Positions 1 through 10,843 of a stretch of 64,000 nt of DNA are shown here, piece after piece. The stretch's first letter is position 1; each line of letters starts with the position of its first letter. Source of the DNA: CAVQJU01 sp963754955. Lineage in GTDB: Bacteria; Acidobacteriota; Vicinamibacteria; Vicinamibacterales; CAVVIG01. The position numbers were made by a program, and so were the translations under genes. Under the pieces are notes generated by a model. The model had not been told where the DNA came from and searched no databases. It saw only the letters and a program-made list of their open reading frames with translations. The stretch is from positions 1-64,000 of the forward strand of contig CAVWHY010000005.1 of NCBI GenBank assembly GCA_963754955.1, written 5' to 3'.

Positions 1-198
1 CATCGACCAGCGAGGGGATTTCCTCGACCTGGTCGCCGGACATATCGGGACCGTGACACTGTTCACAGGAACGCCCGTCCTGCCGCTCCCCGCGAGCCGC
101 CTGGGCCTCGGTGTAGACGCCGTCCCACACCGACTGCTTTGCCGGCTGGTTCTGGGCAAGCACGCCGCGGCGGCCGCGAACACGGCCAGCGTGGCCAT
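1..198 (-). CDS. c-type cytochrome, N-terminal part (runs off window)
   Basis: The reverse strand encodes an exported single-haem cytochrome c whose C-terminus lies outside the window. A hydrophobic Ala-rich signal segment ends in VLAQ. It is followed by QSVWDGVYTEAQAARGE and then the haem motif CEQCHG near positions 25-60. This layout (export signal, SVWDGVYTxxQ, CxxCH) is common in small cytochromes next to PQQ or ankyrin genes in Acidobacteriota; that comparison is from memory. A one-base shift separates the signal peptide (ATG at 198) from the mature part. No good start precedes it, so the true start could be a few codons upstream. It follows the ankyrin gene (stop at 259) closely and is probably co-transcribed with it. 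Confidence 0.6.
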   Translation of the reverse strand, partial: MATLAVFAAAAACLPRTSRQSSRCGTASTPRPRRLAGSGRTGVPVNSVTVPICPATRSRKSPRWSM

Positions 199-258
199 GA
201 CCACCGCCGTCCGCCGCTGCAGGTGTCGGTGTAGCCACTGGGACGGCCGGCCGTGTCG

Positions 259-1811
259 CTATTGCTGGTTCGCGGCGCCCGGAGCCGGGCCGCCCGCCAT
301 CAACGAACGCAAGAGCGTCGCCATCGTCTCGCGCGGCGCGCCGCCGCCCGCGCGCCGGTCCACCGCCGCCTCCGCGTCCGGCCGCAGCACCGCCGACACC
401 GAGGGCGATGTCGAGCGGGGTCCGGCCCTGCTTGTTCTTCATGTCGAGCTTGGCGCCGTGGTCGGCGAGATACTTGACCACCTTTTCAGCGCCCCGCTGT
501 ACGGCCGAATGGAACGGCCGTCGTGCCGTTCGTGTTGAACGCGTTGATGTCCACGCCGCGATCGAGGCACAGCTCGATCGCTTCGATCGAGCTCTCCTCA
601 GTCACGGGAATGGCGACCGCATATGCGCCGACAACGGCACCGCCTGCCGCCGCAATCATCAGCACCGTCGAGCGATCTTTGAGCGTGAGCTTGGGATCCG
701 CGCCCGCGTCGAGCAGCATCTTCATGAGCTGAAGATCGTTGCTCTTGGCGGCGCGGGCCAGCGGCGTCGTGCCCTCGCCGAGCGAGGCGTCGCCGGTGGG
801 CGTGTGATGGCGGCCGATGATCGGCCGCTTCAGCCGGGCATTCACGTTCGCGCCCTTCGCGATCAGCATCTTCGCGATCTCGCGCCGAATCGAGCTTGTC
901 GACGAGTTTGGGAGACGGCCGGCTCAGCATCGGACCCATCGTGTGCATGTCGACGGCGGAGTAAAGCGCCGTGGTGCCGGTGCTGTCGGCGACGTTCGGA
1001 TCCGCGCCGCGTTCGATGAGGATGGCCGCCGTATCGAAGTGCGCGTTGATGATGGCGTACATCAGGGCCGTCGTGCCGTCCGGGTCGCTCGCGTTGAGGT
1101 CCGCCTTGAGGTCCGCCAGCGCGGTGACGGCATCAGCCGCTCCATCGCGCGCCGCGTACATGAGGGGCGTCCAGCCGCCGCGCGGCAGGACGGTGACCAC
1201 CATCCCGGACGTCTCCCACTTGAATTCGGGAAAGCTCAGGAGCTTCGAGCGCTCGTTCGTATCGGCGCCAATCGAGACCAGCGTCCTGACCGCCGCGGCG
1301 TTGTTCTGCGCCGCCGCCCACATCAGCGCGGTCTGCCCCTGCCAGTTCTCCCGGGCGTCGATCTTCGCGCCCGTCTCGACGAGCAGCTTGATGCTGTCGA
1401 CGTTGCCTGTGCGGGCCGCCGTCATCAGGGCCGTCTCGCCTTCGGGCATCGCGCTGTTCGGGTTCGCGCCGGCCTTGAGGAGCGCGGCCACGACGGTCGG
1501 ATCGCCGTTCTGCGCGGCGAGGAGGAGCGGGCGTCAACCCGTAGCGGCTGACGGCGTTCACCTTGGCGCCCGCGCGCAGCAGCATCTGAACGGTCGGCAC
1601 GTCGTTGGCGCGCACGGCCCAATGCAGCGCCGTCATGCCGTCGGCCTCGCCGCGTTGACGTCTGCCTTCTGGGCGATGAGCGCCTTCACCGCGGCGGTGT
1701 TGCCCTGCTTGACGGCATCGAGGACGCGGACACCGGTTCCGCCGGCGGCGCCGAGGCTGACGACCGCAGCGCCCGTCAGCAGACGGCATATCGTAAGGTT
1801 TTCATCCGCAT
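259..1811 (-). CDS. exported ankyrin-repeat protein, frameshifted
   Basis: About 515 residues made largely of ankyrin repeats. Repeat cores such as GxTALMxAAxxGxxxxVKxLLxxGAxxx are seen throughout, for example TALHWAVRANDVPTVQMLL, TALMTAARTGNVDSIKLLV and TPLARAAKSNDLQLMKMLL. The start is MRMKTLRY at 1811 (alternative 1805), followed by a short hydrophobic export-like segment. The reading frame jumps near 1790, 1660, 1532, 890, 515 and 330, but the repeats continue smoothly across each jump and end at TAG 259 in GAANQQ. I therefore treat it as one gene with base-call indels rather than a pseudogene. Ankyrin arrays are protein-binding scaffolds; the partner is not visible. The cytochrome gene just downstream may share its transcript. 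Confidence 0.75.
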
Positions 1812-1835
1812 CGGTCTGGGCTCCGTCCGTAGGGC

Positions 1836-1880
1836 GGGGCCTTCAGCCCCACCTCACACGGCGGCCCTGAAAGGGCCGCC
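1836..1880. repeat. double hairpin with CTTCA/TGAA loops
   Basis: Two adjacent palindromes lie in the gap between the DUF1552 gene and the ankyrin gene. The first is GGGGC-cttca-GCCCC (1836-1850). The second is GGCGGCCCT-gaa-AGGGCCGCC (1860-1880), a perfect 9-bp stem. Similar CTTCAG-centred palindromes recur at 15,023, 42,409 and 61,311, so this looks like a dispersed intergenic hairpin family. It could also terminate minus-strand transcription after the DUF1552 gene, although no T-run follows. Confidence 0.6.
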
Positions 1881-1889
1881 CAGCCTAAT

Positions 1890-3207
1890 CTAGATCTCGA
1901 CCCGGCCTGTGCTGAGCGCGCCGAACTTGTCGATCTCGCAGCCGAACTTGTTGGCGAAGTCCACCATCAGGTTCGCGATCGGGGTTTCCTTCGGCGTCTG
2001 GATGTGACGGTTGCCCTTCACCAGGCCCGCCCCGCCGCCAACGATGGCCGTCGGAATGTTCAGACGCGAGTGGATGTCGCTCTCGCTCATGCCGCTGCCA
2101 TACAGGATCAGCGAATGATCGAGCAGCGAGCCGTCGCCGTCCGGCGTGTCCTTCAGCTTCTTCACGAACTTGGCGAACAGCGCCATGTGATACGTGTTCA
2201 GCTTGACGAGGTTCGCGATCTTCTCCGGGTTGTTGCCGTGATGCGACATCGAGTGGTGCGGCTCGGCGATGCCGATGTTCGGGTACACGCGCTGGCTGGC
2301 GTCGCGGCTCATCATGAAGGTGAAGACCTTCGTGACGTTCGCTTCGTAGGCCAGGGCCAGCAGGTCGAACTGCAGGCCGACGTGTTCCTCGAACGACTCG
2401 GGCACGCCAATCGGCGCGTCGGGCACCGTCACCGTCGTCGTCGCCTGCTTCTCCGCCTTCTGGATGCGGGCTTCGATCTCGCGGACGTTTTCGAGGTAGT
2501 CGCTCAGCCGCGTCTTGTCTTTCGGGCCGAGGCCGCCCTGCAGATCCTTCACGTCGTCCCTGACCGAGTCGAGGATGCTCTTGTCGGTCTGCATCCGCGC
2601 GAGGCGCTGGGCGCTCGTCCCCGCCCGCCCGAACATGCGCTCGAAGGTGACGCGCGGGTTGATCTCCATCGGCAGCGGCGTCTTCTCGTTCGCCCACGAC
2701 AGCGTGTTCATGTAGGCGCATGCGTACTGCGTGTCGCAGCCGCCGACGTAGCCGGTGAAGTCTTCCGTCGCCAGTTCGATGGACGGATAGACCGTGTCGC
2801 CGCCGATCTGCTTGGCGATGACCTGGTCGATGGTGATGCCGTTGTGCACGTCTTCCGCGATCGTGCGCTTCGGGATCACGCCGCTCAGCCACGCTGCCAC
2901 GGTCGTGGCGTGCCCGTCGAGCGGGTCGCACAGCTCGGAGACGATCGTCACGTGATCGCGGAACGGTTCGAGTGGCTTGCAGAATCGGCGTGAACTCGAA
3001 GTTCGCGCCGGCGGCCTTGGGCGTCCAGAAGCCGGGCCGTTCACCGAGCGGCACGAAGATCGCGCCGAACCGCCGCTGCGGGTTGGCGGCCGTCTTGGCC
3101 GTGGCTGTCAGTGCCGGCACCATCGATTCGAGCAGCGGCAGCGCGAGCGTGATACCCATGCCGCGCAGGAACGTCCGCCGGGGCAACGACAGCTTTGTGA
3201 TGAACAT
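1890..3207 (-). CDS. DUF1552 secreted protein (Tat-type leader), frameshifted
   Basis: A protein of about 438 residues beginning MFITKLSLPRRTFLRGMG, a twin-arginine-like leader followed by a hydrophobic stretch (ALPLLESMVPAL). After one frame jump near 2985 the conserved part runs to the stop at 1890. It contains GERPGFWTPK, the segment THVTIVSEL-like (DHVTIVSELCDPLDGHA), PSIELATED, YMNTLSWANEKTPLPMEINP and SMSHHGNNPEKI. These are features of the DUF1552 family that accompanies DUF1592 proteins in Planctomycetes and Acidobacteriota. The biochemical role of the family is not established; the sulfatase-like SMSHHG segment hints at a DUF1501/alkaline-phosphatase-superfamily fold, which is inference. 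It lies 32 bp after the DUF1592 gene, so they form a two-gene operon. Confidence 0.85.
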
Positions 3208-3239
3208 GGTCACGGGCTCCTTGGTTGACGTGTCTTCGA

Positions 3240-5669
3240 TCAGTTGGCCGCGGCGGCCCTGACGGCTGGATTCTCGATGTCGGTGGAAACTCTGACGCGC
3301 TTCTGAAACGCGGTGCTGTTGACGACGCCCAGGATCAGCGAGGAGAACCGGTAGTCCTGTCCGGCCGACTCGCGCACGATGCGCCGCACTTCCGGCTGGT
3401 CGTAGTACGCGAGCCCGCGGCCGAGCGCGTAGATCATCAGCTTCTCGGCCACCGTGCCGACGAAGAGATCGGACTGGCGCAGCAGCGCCTGCGCGCAGCG
3501 TCACCACGCCGTCCACCTTCGTGCCGTCGAGCAGCTCGCCCGACGCGTTGATGGGGCTCCCGAGCGTGCCGCCATCGCGGGTGCGCCACGCGCCGACGGC
3601 GTCGAAGTTCTCCATCGACAGCCCGATGGGATCCATGATCTTGTGGCACGCCGCGCAGACCGGGTTCTTGCGGTGCTCTTCCATGCGCTCGCGCATCGTC
3701 AGGATCTTGCCGCCGCGGTTCGCGTCTTCGTTGAGCGGCGGCACGTTGTTCGGCATCGGCGGCACCGGCGCGCTCAGAAGGTTGTCGAGCACCCACTTGC
3801 CGCGCACGACCGGCGAGGTCCTGTCCGCGTGCGAAGTGACCATCAGGATGGCGCCCTTGCCGAGGAGCCCCTTGCGCGCATCGTCGGCGAGCGTGACGCG
3901 ACGATAGTGGCTGCCGTAGATGTTGGGCACGCCGTAGTGCTTCGCGAGCCGTTCGTTGAGGAACGTGTAGTCGGCGTTCAGCAGGTCGAGGACGTTTCTG
4001 TCTTCCCGCAGGATGCTCCGGAAGAACAGCTCGGTTTCGCGCTGGAACGCCTGACGCAGGTTGTCGTCGAAGTCGGGGAACTCCAGCGAGTTCGGCTGCA
4101 GGCTCTTCAGGTTGCGCAGGTAGAGCCACTGGCCCGCGAAGTTGGAAACGAGCGCTTCGGCCTTCTCGTCGGCCAGCATGCGCCGCACCTGCTGCGTGAG
4201 CACCGCCGGCGTGTGCAGCGTGCCCTGGGCCGCGACGCGGAGCAGCTGGTCGTCCGGAATGCTGCTCCAGAGGAAGAACGACAGGCGCGACGCGAGCTCG
4301 AGGTCGCTGATGCGGTACATCTGCCCCGGCACCGCGCCTGCGGGGTCGCGCTCGACCCGGAACGAGAACTTCGGGCTGGCAAGAATGCGCTGCAGGGCCG
4401 TCTGGATGCCGGTTTCGAATGAACCCAGCTTCCGCCCCTTCAGGAAGAACTCGTGCAGGCGCTCGAGATCGGCGCTGCTCACCTGCCCGCGGTACGCACG
4501 CCGCGCGAGCGTCGAGACGATGCGGCGGGCGCAGGCGTCTTCCGTCACGGTCTGAGACGGACGGCAGATGAAGATCTTGCGGCGGCTCGGCGTGTCGCCC
4601 GGGCCCGTCGCGTTGAACGGCCCCGTCAGCGTGAAGGTATCGAGATGCGGATGCCCGATCGTGTCCAGCGTGTCGTTCGAACTGCGGATGAACGGCTGGA
4701 GCCGCAGCGGGTTGATCGCGTCGCTCCGCTCGAGGAACGCCGCGGTGATCACGTGCGGGCCGGCCTTGAGCGGGATGCGGACGTGCGCCCGCGCCTCCAC
4801 GTCGTCGCCCGCCTTCGTCATGTTCTTCAGGTTGGCGCGGAAGTCCTCCTCGCCGCCGACGCGCGACACGTGGACGCGGGTGCCGTCCACTGTGTATTCG
4901 AGCTGGTGTTCGTACTCGAGGCCGCGCACGACGCCGAGGTTCGTGCGGAACAGCTTGATCGAAAAATCGTACGTGCCGTCGAGCGGCAGCGTCGTTTTCG
5001 CGAGGATCCCGCCCGACGGTGCCGACCGGCAGGCCTTCGATGTGAATATCCTGCGACGCGTCCTGGCGGATGCGGAACACTTCGCCCGCCGGGCCGGTGT
5101 CCGGGTCGCCAACCGCGAGCGAGCTGATCTTGCCGGCCGCCGCCAGGTACCGCTCGAGCAATACGGGTGAGACGCCCAGGGCGTCGGCGATATTGTCGAA
5201 TCCGTACGCCGCGTCGTCCGGCGGCAGCAGCGCCGACGCGTCCACGTCGAGCGCCAGCAGATCGCGGATGGCGTTCGAGTACTCCGCGCGGTTCAGGCGA
5301 TGCACGAGCGGCCGGCCCGGATTCGGATGCGCCGCCGCTTCGCGGTCGAGGGTCGTCGTCAGATACGAGACGAGCGCCGTCCGGGCCTCCGCATCGGGCT
5401 GCGGCGATCCCTGGGGCGGCATCATGCCGACGCGCACCTTCCGGACGACGCGTTCCCACACGTCCGGTGCGGCGACCGGCGACCGCGATATCGACTTTTT
5501 CGAGGGAGAGCCCGCCCGTCTTGGCGCGGTCGTTATGACACGTCACGCAGTATTTGGTGACGACGGCGCCGTGATCGGCGGCGGAAGCCGTACGCGGGGC
5601 CTGGCCCGCTCCGAGCGGGACGCATGTGATTGCCAGGAATCCCGCGAGCGCCACCAGGCGATTGCGCAT
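3240..5669 (-). CDS. DUF1592-type multidomain cytochrome, frameshifted
   Basis: About 810 residues in four frame segments (jumps near 5460, 5015 and 3495). It starts MRNRLVALAGFLAITCVPLGAGQ, a signal peptide, followed by the haem-like motif CVTCH. Next come a DUF1587-type segment (HRLNRAEYSNAIRDLLALDVD), a DUF1595-type region, DUF1592 (YRISDLELASRLSFFLWSS), DUF1588 (GLLGKGAILMVTSHADRTSP, then CAACHKIMDPIGLSMENFD with a second CxxCH) and DUF1585 (VAEKLMIYALGRGLAYYD). The domain order is that of the family long annotated as planctomycete-type cytochromes. It is presumably exported and haem-containing, with unknown substrate. It is followed by DUF1552, its usual partner. Confidence 0.88.
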
Positions 5670-6063
5670 CTATTTTCCCCGCTCGAGCTGCCCTTTCGGC
5701 GACAGACAGCCCTGGTTCGCGTCCCCGGGCGTCAGCGCCGCCGGGACGGTCGTATTCACCGAAAAAGGTAACAGAGTCGTCGTCAAAAGCCCACTCAAAA
5801 CCGGCTCTAAGCCGTCGGCGAACATCAGACGAATCGCAGGCGGCAAGATATAGCCCGATCGGGGCATACCGGGACACGCCGGCGCACGAATTGAGCGGCG
5901 TGCACGCGCACGATACCGCGAGCCCGCGCAAGCCGATTCATACGGCCCTGTCGTCTCATTTAAATACGGTTCAAGCCGACTTGAATACTGATTTAGTGCG
6001 AAGTAAAGTAGCGCCCGGATGAAGATTCACGAGTCCTGGGCCTGATGCGCGCCTTCGCTCAGG
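5670..6063. other. divergent intergenic region without gene
   Basis: About 390 bp between the divergently transcribed DUF1592 operon and the TonB receptor. It is AT-richer than its surroundings around 5940-6010. I see no convincing gene. The one structured element is the TTCAAG-CCGA-CTTGAA palindrome listed separately. Confidence 0.6.
5970..5985. promoter_or_regulatory. SoxR-box-like palindrome upstream of TonB receptor
   Basis: TTCAAGCCGACTTGAA is a 6-4-6 inverted repeat. Its half-sites are identical to those of the SoxR-type box at 27,709 (TTCAAG-TCCA-CTTGAA); only the centre differs. It sits about 80 bp upstream of the receptor start in an AT-rich stretch. A MerR-family regulator, possibly SoxR, could bind here. 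I cannot place a clear -35/-10 pair around it, so function is inference. Confidence 0.4.
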
Positions 6064-9000
6064 ATGTGTTGTCTCGTGATCGGCGTGCTGGGCTGTCTGG
6101 AACCGTCTCTTGCCGCACAGGTGGGAAGCGCGACCGTGACCGGCGTCGTGAGGGACCAGGAAGGCGCCGCGGTGCCCGGGGCGACGATAACCATCACCAG
6201 CATCAGGACGACCCGATCGCGGGTTGTGAGGACGAGTTCCGAGGGCGTGTACGCGGCGTCCAGCCTCGCGCCCGGCGCCTATCGCGTCGACGTGGAGCTC
6301 TCCGGCTTCAGGCCCCTGCGCCGCGAGGAGATCCGCGTCTCAACGGGGCAGACGGTCCGCCTCGATTTCGAGCTTGCCGTCGGCGACGTTCGCGAGCAGG
6401 TCACCGTCACGGGCGAGACGCCGCTGCTCCGGGAGGAGTCTTCCAGTCTCGGCGCTGTCATCGAACACGACCAGGTCGTGCAGCTGCCGCTCAACGGGCG
6501 AACCTTCATCACGCTGGCAACGCTCGCGCCCGGCGTCGCGCTGCCTCCCGGCACACAACTGCCGCGCATCAACGGCGGCCGGCCTCGCACCAACGAGTAC
6601 CTGTTCGACGGCATCTCGGTGCTGCAGCCCGAGCCCGGGCAGGTCGCCTACTTTCCGATCATCGACGCGATCCAGGAGTTCAAGATCGAAAGCAACAGCC
6701 CGCCCGCCGAGTTCGGCCGGTTCAACGGGGGTGTCATCAACCTGACGACCAGGTCCGGGGCCAATGCCTTTCACGGCAACGCTTTCGAGTTCTTCCGGAA
6801 CAACGCGCTCAACAGGACGAATTTCTTCCAGGCGGCGCTGCAGACGAAGCCGGATTACGACCGCAGCCAGTTCGGCGGCACCGCCGGCGGCCCGCTCGTC
6901 GCGGACCGCACGTTCTTCTTCGTGGACTATCAGGGTCAGCGCCAGACGGTCGGCCGCACCGCGACGTCCACCGTCCCGACACTAATGCAGCGCCGCGGCA
7001 TCTTCACCGAGGCGATTGGTGGACGCGTGCCGGTCATCTACGACCCCGCGACGACGGCGGGTTCGGTCCGCACGCCGTTTCCGAGCAACACGATCCCCGC
7101 CAGTCGCATCGATCCAGTCTCGCTGTCGCTGCTGCAACGGTATCCCCTGCCGACCGCGGCCGGCACCGCGAACAACTTCTCGCGCACGGCCGGCGAGGCG
7201 GACGACCAGGATCAGGGGGACGTGCGCATCGACCACCGGTTTCCGTCGAACCGCGATTCGCTGTTTGGCCGCCTCACGTATTTCCGGGACGGCTTCACCC
7301 CGGTCACTCCCCTCCCCGAGGGCAGCGGCGTGACCGCCGGCACGCTGGGTCCCCAGAACACGACGGCGTGGGCATTCGCGTCGAACTACCAGCGTTCGTT
7401 TTCCCGCAGCGTCCTGAACGAGCTGCGTATCGGGCAGACGAGCCGGACCGTCGCGCGGTCTGCCGCGCAGCTGGCCACGTCGGCCGGCGACGCGCTGAAT
7501 ATTCCCGGGATTCCCTCGACGGCGACGTTTCCGAATACGCTGCCGACATTCCTCATCGCCGGGTACCAGCAGCTCGGATCGCCGCCGAATACAGCGTCAG
7601 ATTTCCACACGAGCGTGTCGGAAGCCGCCGACTCGCTGACCTGGGTGCGCGGGCGGCACTCGCTCAAGATGGGGCTCGACTGGCGGTGGGAGCGGCTCGA
7701 CGTCACCCAGCCGCCGTCTCCGACCGGCTCGTTCACGTTCAGCAACCTGTTCACCGACCAGCCGAACGTCGCCAACACCGGCACGCCGCTCGCGAGCTTC
7801 CTGCTCGGCCAGGTTCAGACGTTCTCGATCGATCTGCAGCAATCGCCGATTCAGGAGCGCGCCCACTTCCAGGAATACTTCATCCAGGACGACTGGAAAG
7901 TGAGCGATCGCCTGACGTTCAATCCGGGGCTGCGGTACACGCTCAACTTCCCGTCCACCGAGATCAACGGGCAGACCGCCGTCTTCAACCTGCAGACGCA
8001 GCAGCTGGAGTACCCGGGCCGACAGCCCGTGCGGCCGTTGAAGAAAGACAATTTCGGGCCTCGCCTCGGTCTCTCCTACCGGCTGACGGACAAGACCATC
8101 CTTGGCTCGGGCTACGCCCTGGTGTGGATCGAGATGGCGGGCATCACGACGCCGTTCACGACCCCGACGTTTCCCTTCGTCCAGACCGTCACCGCAGCGC
8201 ACGCTCGACAATCTGACGCCGGCCTTCGTGCTGCAGGGCGGGCCGACGGTCGCGCGCATCGCGCCGACGCTCGTCGGCGGGCCTGGGCCAGGGCGTCTTC
8301 TCGGTCAACGCAGGACTCGGATCGGGTTACGTCCAGCACTGGAACGTGTCGGTCCAGCGCGAGCTTTCGAGGAACACGACGTTCGAGGCGGCGTACGTCG
8401 GGTCGATCATCAACAACGTCGGCCTGCCCGACACGAACATGAACCAGCTGACCGCCACCCAGCTGGCCATCGGTTCGCCGCTGCTCGCAGCGCGTGCCGA
8501 ACCCTTACTTCGGCGTCGTCCCGCGGTCATCGTCTCTTGGCGATCCGACAATCACGGTTGGCCAGCTGATGAAGCCGTTTCCCTGCGTACACCAGCGTCA
8601 GCCTGTATCGCAACAACGTCGGCACGACCCGCTACGACGGCCTCGAGCTGAGCGTGCGCCAGCGGCTCTCGCGCGGCCTGCAGTACTCGGTCGCCTACAC
8701 GCGCTCGAAGCTCGTCGACGACGCGTCGTCCGTGTTCGACGCGTCGATTCTGACCGGCCCCGCGACGAACTACCCGGTCGCCGACAGCTTCAATCGGGCG
8801 CTCGAGCGGGACTTCTCGACCGGCGACATCCCTCACGTTTTCGTGTCATCGGCCATCTGGGACCTGCCGTTCGGGCCGCGGCGCGCGCACGACCCGGGCG
8901 GCGTCCTCGGGGCGATCGCACGGGACTGGATGGTCGTGGGCGTCGTGACGCTCCAGTCGGGCGTGCCGATCGCAATCACGCAGACCACCAACTTCAACGC

Positions 9001-9364
9001 GTTCGCCGGGTTTGGTACGCAGCGGCCGAATCTCGCAGGGAATCCGGCGCTGCCGGCTGACCAGCGCACCCCCGCGCACTGGTTCAACACCGCGGCGTTT
9101 TCGACCGCACCGCAATTCACCATCGGGACCGCCTCCCGTAACCCGGTGCGCGGGCCGTCGTACCGGGATGTGGATCTCTCCATCGTGCGCCGAGTGCCGA
9201 TCACCGGGAGCCAGTCGCTCGAAGTCCGCGCGGAAATCTTCAACCTGTTGAACACGGTCAACCTGGGCCCGCCGGCCGCCGTGGCGGGCGCGGCGGACTT
9301 CGGGACGATCACCACCGCCCTCGACCCACGCGTGGTGCAGCTGGCTGTCAAATACGCCTTCTAG
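6064..9364 (+). CDS. TonB-dependent (Oar-like) outer-membrane receptor, frameshifted
   Basis: About 1,100 residues. A signal peptide (CLVIGVLGCLEPSLAAQ) is followed by a CarboxypepD_reg/Cna-B-like domain (SATVTGVVRDQEGAAVPGAT, roughly residues 20-110). Then comes a plug domain (QVVQLPLNGRTFITLATLAPG, later GGVINLTTRSGANAFHG) and a long beta-barrel ending in the outer-membrane C-terminal signature LAVKYAF. This is the Oar/TonB-receptor type highly expanded in Acidobacteriota, thought to import oligosaccharides or peptides; the substrate here is unknown. The frame breaks near 8200, 8290, 8485 and 8590, with the barrel continuing. The start at 6064 gives a very short n-region; a shifted start at 6045 (MRAFAQDV) is possible. 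It is probably monocistronic. Confidence 0.85.
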
Positions 9365-9371
9365 ATGCGGC

Positions 9372-9385
9372 TATAATCGTTTTAA
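9372..9385 (+). promoter_or_regulatory. -10 box and AATCGTTT element before modA
   Basis: TATAAT at 9372-9377 lies only 15 bp upstream of the modA ATG. It overlaps AATCGTTTTA (9375-9384). The same AATCGTTTyA word forms the left arm of the inverted repeat in front of the HTH-Mop regulator at 11,981, and it resembles one half of the ModE operator (ATCGTTA). It is plausible as a combined promoter and molybdate-responsive site, but no right arm is seen here. Confidence 0.4.
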
Positions 9386-9391
9386 TTCGCC

Positions 9392-10174
9392 ATGAGTTAT
9401 GTGCGCTTTGCGGCGGTCCTCGTGATGGTGTCCGCCGCGGTCGCCGCCGCGCAGTCGCCCCCGCTCGCGGTCGCCGCGGCATCGGACCTGCAGTCGGTCC
9501 TGCCTGCCCTGGCCGCCCGCTTCGAGCACGACGCATCGAGCCGGGTGATGCTGACGTTCGGGTCGTCCGGGAACTTCTTCGCGCAAATTCAGAACGGCGC
9601 TCCCTTCGATCTGTTCCTGTCCGCCGACGCCGACTACCCGCGGCGCCTGGAGGCGGCGGGCCTGACCGAACCAGGCACGCTCCAACCGTACGCCATCGGA
9701 CGCCTCGTGCTGTACGCGAGCACGCCGTCGGGGCTCGATCTCGGGCTCGGCCTCGCCGTCCTGACCGACGCGCGCGTGCGGCGCATCGCCATCGCGAACC
9801 CCGAACATGCGCCGTACGGCCGCGCGGCCGTTGCGGCGCTGAGGCACGAGCGGCTCTACGATCGGATCCGCCCCAAGCTCGTGCTCGGCGAGAACGTCTC
9901 GCAAGCCGCGCAGTTCGTGCAGTCGGGCAATGCCGAGGCCGGGCTGCTTGCGCTGTCGCTCGCGCTCGCGCCGGCGCTTCGCACCAGCGGCACGTACGTT
10001 GAAGTGCCGGCGTCCTTCTATCCGTCCATCGAGCAGGCTGCCGTGGTGATGAAAGCGTCGAACCGCAAAGATGCGGCGCGCCGCTTTCTGGCGTTTCTCG
10101 CCCGGCCCGAGATCGTGCAGGTCTTGAAGGCTGCGGGGTTCCTGCCGCCGCCCCTCGCCCCGGACGCACGCTGA
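9392..10174 (+). CDS. modA: molybdate ABC transporter, periplasmic binding protein
   Basis: 260 residues starting MSYVRFAAVLVMVSAAVAAAQ, a signal peptide. The mature part opens with LAVAAASDLQSVLPALAARFE and continues with LTFGSSGNFFAQIQNGAPFDLFLSAD, the classic ModA signature in which the AASDL and SSG segments bind the oxyanion. Further on come YAIGRLVLYAS and IAIANPEHAPYGRAA, also family hallmarks. It captures molybdate (or tungstate) in the periplasm for ModBC. It is the first gene of modABC: modB begins 3 bp after its stop. The order modA-modB-modC-regulator makes the assignment firm. Confidence 0.95.
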   Translation: MSYVRFAAVLVMVSAAVAAAQSPPLAVAAASDLQSVLPALAARFEHDASSRVMLTFGSSGNFFAQIQNGAPFDLFLSADADYPRRLEAAGLTEPGTLQPYAIGRLVLYASTPSGLDLGLGLAVLTDARVRRIAIANPEHAPYGRAAVAALRHERLYDRIRPKLVLGENVSQAAQFVQSGNAEAGLLALSLALAPALRTSGTYVEVPASFYPSIEQAAVVMKASNRKDAARRFLAFLARPEIVQVLKAAGFLPPPLAPDAR

Positions 10175-10177
10175 GGT

Positions 10178-10843
10178 ATGGATTGGATCGCCATCGCGTT
10201 GAGCGTCCGGCTCGCCGCCCTCGTGTCGGTGCTCCTGCTCGTCATCGCCGTGCCGATCGCCCACTGGCTGACGTTTGCGCGCAGGCGCTGGACGTTTCTC
10301 GTCGAGGCCGTCGTCGCGCTGCCGCTCGTGCTGCCGCCGACCGTCCTCGGCTTTTACGTCCTGCTGGCCATCGGGTCGCGAAGCCCCGCCGGCCGGCTGT
10401 GGACCGCCTGGACCGGCCACGGCCTCGCGTTCACATTCGAAGCGCTGGTGCTCGCCTCGATTCTGTACAGCCTGCCGTTTGCCGTGCAGCCGATCAGCGC
10501 CGCGTTCGCGCGCATCGATTCCTCGCTGCTCGAGGCCTCGGCGATGCTCGGCGCGTCCCGCTGGCGGACGTTCGTCCGCGTCACGCTGCCGCTCGCCAAG
10601 GAAGGCATTCTCGCCGGCGCGGTGCTCAGCTTCGCGCACACGCTCGGCGAGTTCGGCGTCGTGCTGATGGTCGGCGGCAACCTGCCCGGCGTCACGCGGA
10701 CGATTTCCATCTCCATCTACGACCAGGTGCAGGCGTTCGAGTACGCGGCCGCGAACCAGACCGCGCTGCTGCTGCTCGTCTTCTCGTTTCTCGTCCTCGC
10801 GGGCGTATACGCCCTGCAGCGGCGGCCCTGGTCGGCCCTGTGA
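10178..10843 (+). CDS. modB: molybdate ABC transporter, permease
   Basis: 221 residues with about five hydrophobic segments. The permease EAA loop is visible at EASAMLGASRWRTFVRVTLPLAKEGILAG, broken here only in description, near residues 112-140. FAHTLGEFGVVLMVGGN follows, as in ModB proteins. It forms the membrane channel for molybdate import. The start ATG lies 3 bp after the modA stop. Its TGA stop (10,841-10,843) overlaps the first GTG of modC inside a nine-base tandem repeat, implying translational coupling. Confidence 0.95.
   Translation: MDWIAIALSVRLAALVSVLLLVIAVPIAHWLTFARRRWTFLVEAVVALPLVLPPTVLGFYVLLAIGSRSPAGRLWTAWTGHGLAFTFEALVLASILYSLPFAVQPISAAFARIDSSLLEASAMLGASRWRTFVRVTLPLAKEGILAGAVLSFAHTLGEFGVVLMVGGNLPGVTRTISISIYDQVQAFEYAAANQTALLLLVFSFLVLAGVYALQRRPWSAL

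Noticed and set aside
6045..8216. Second long plus-strand frame through the TonB receptor
   Set aside because: Its translation is Arg/Pro-rich and lacks motifs, while the adjacent frame has plug and barrel signatures.
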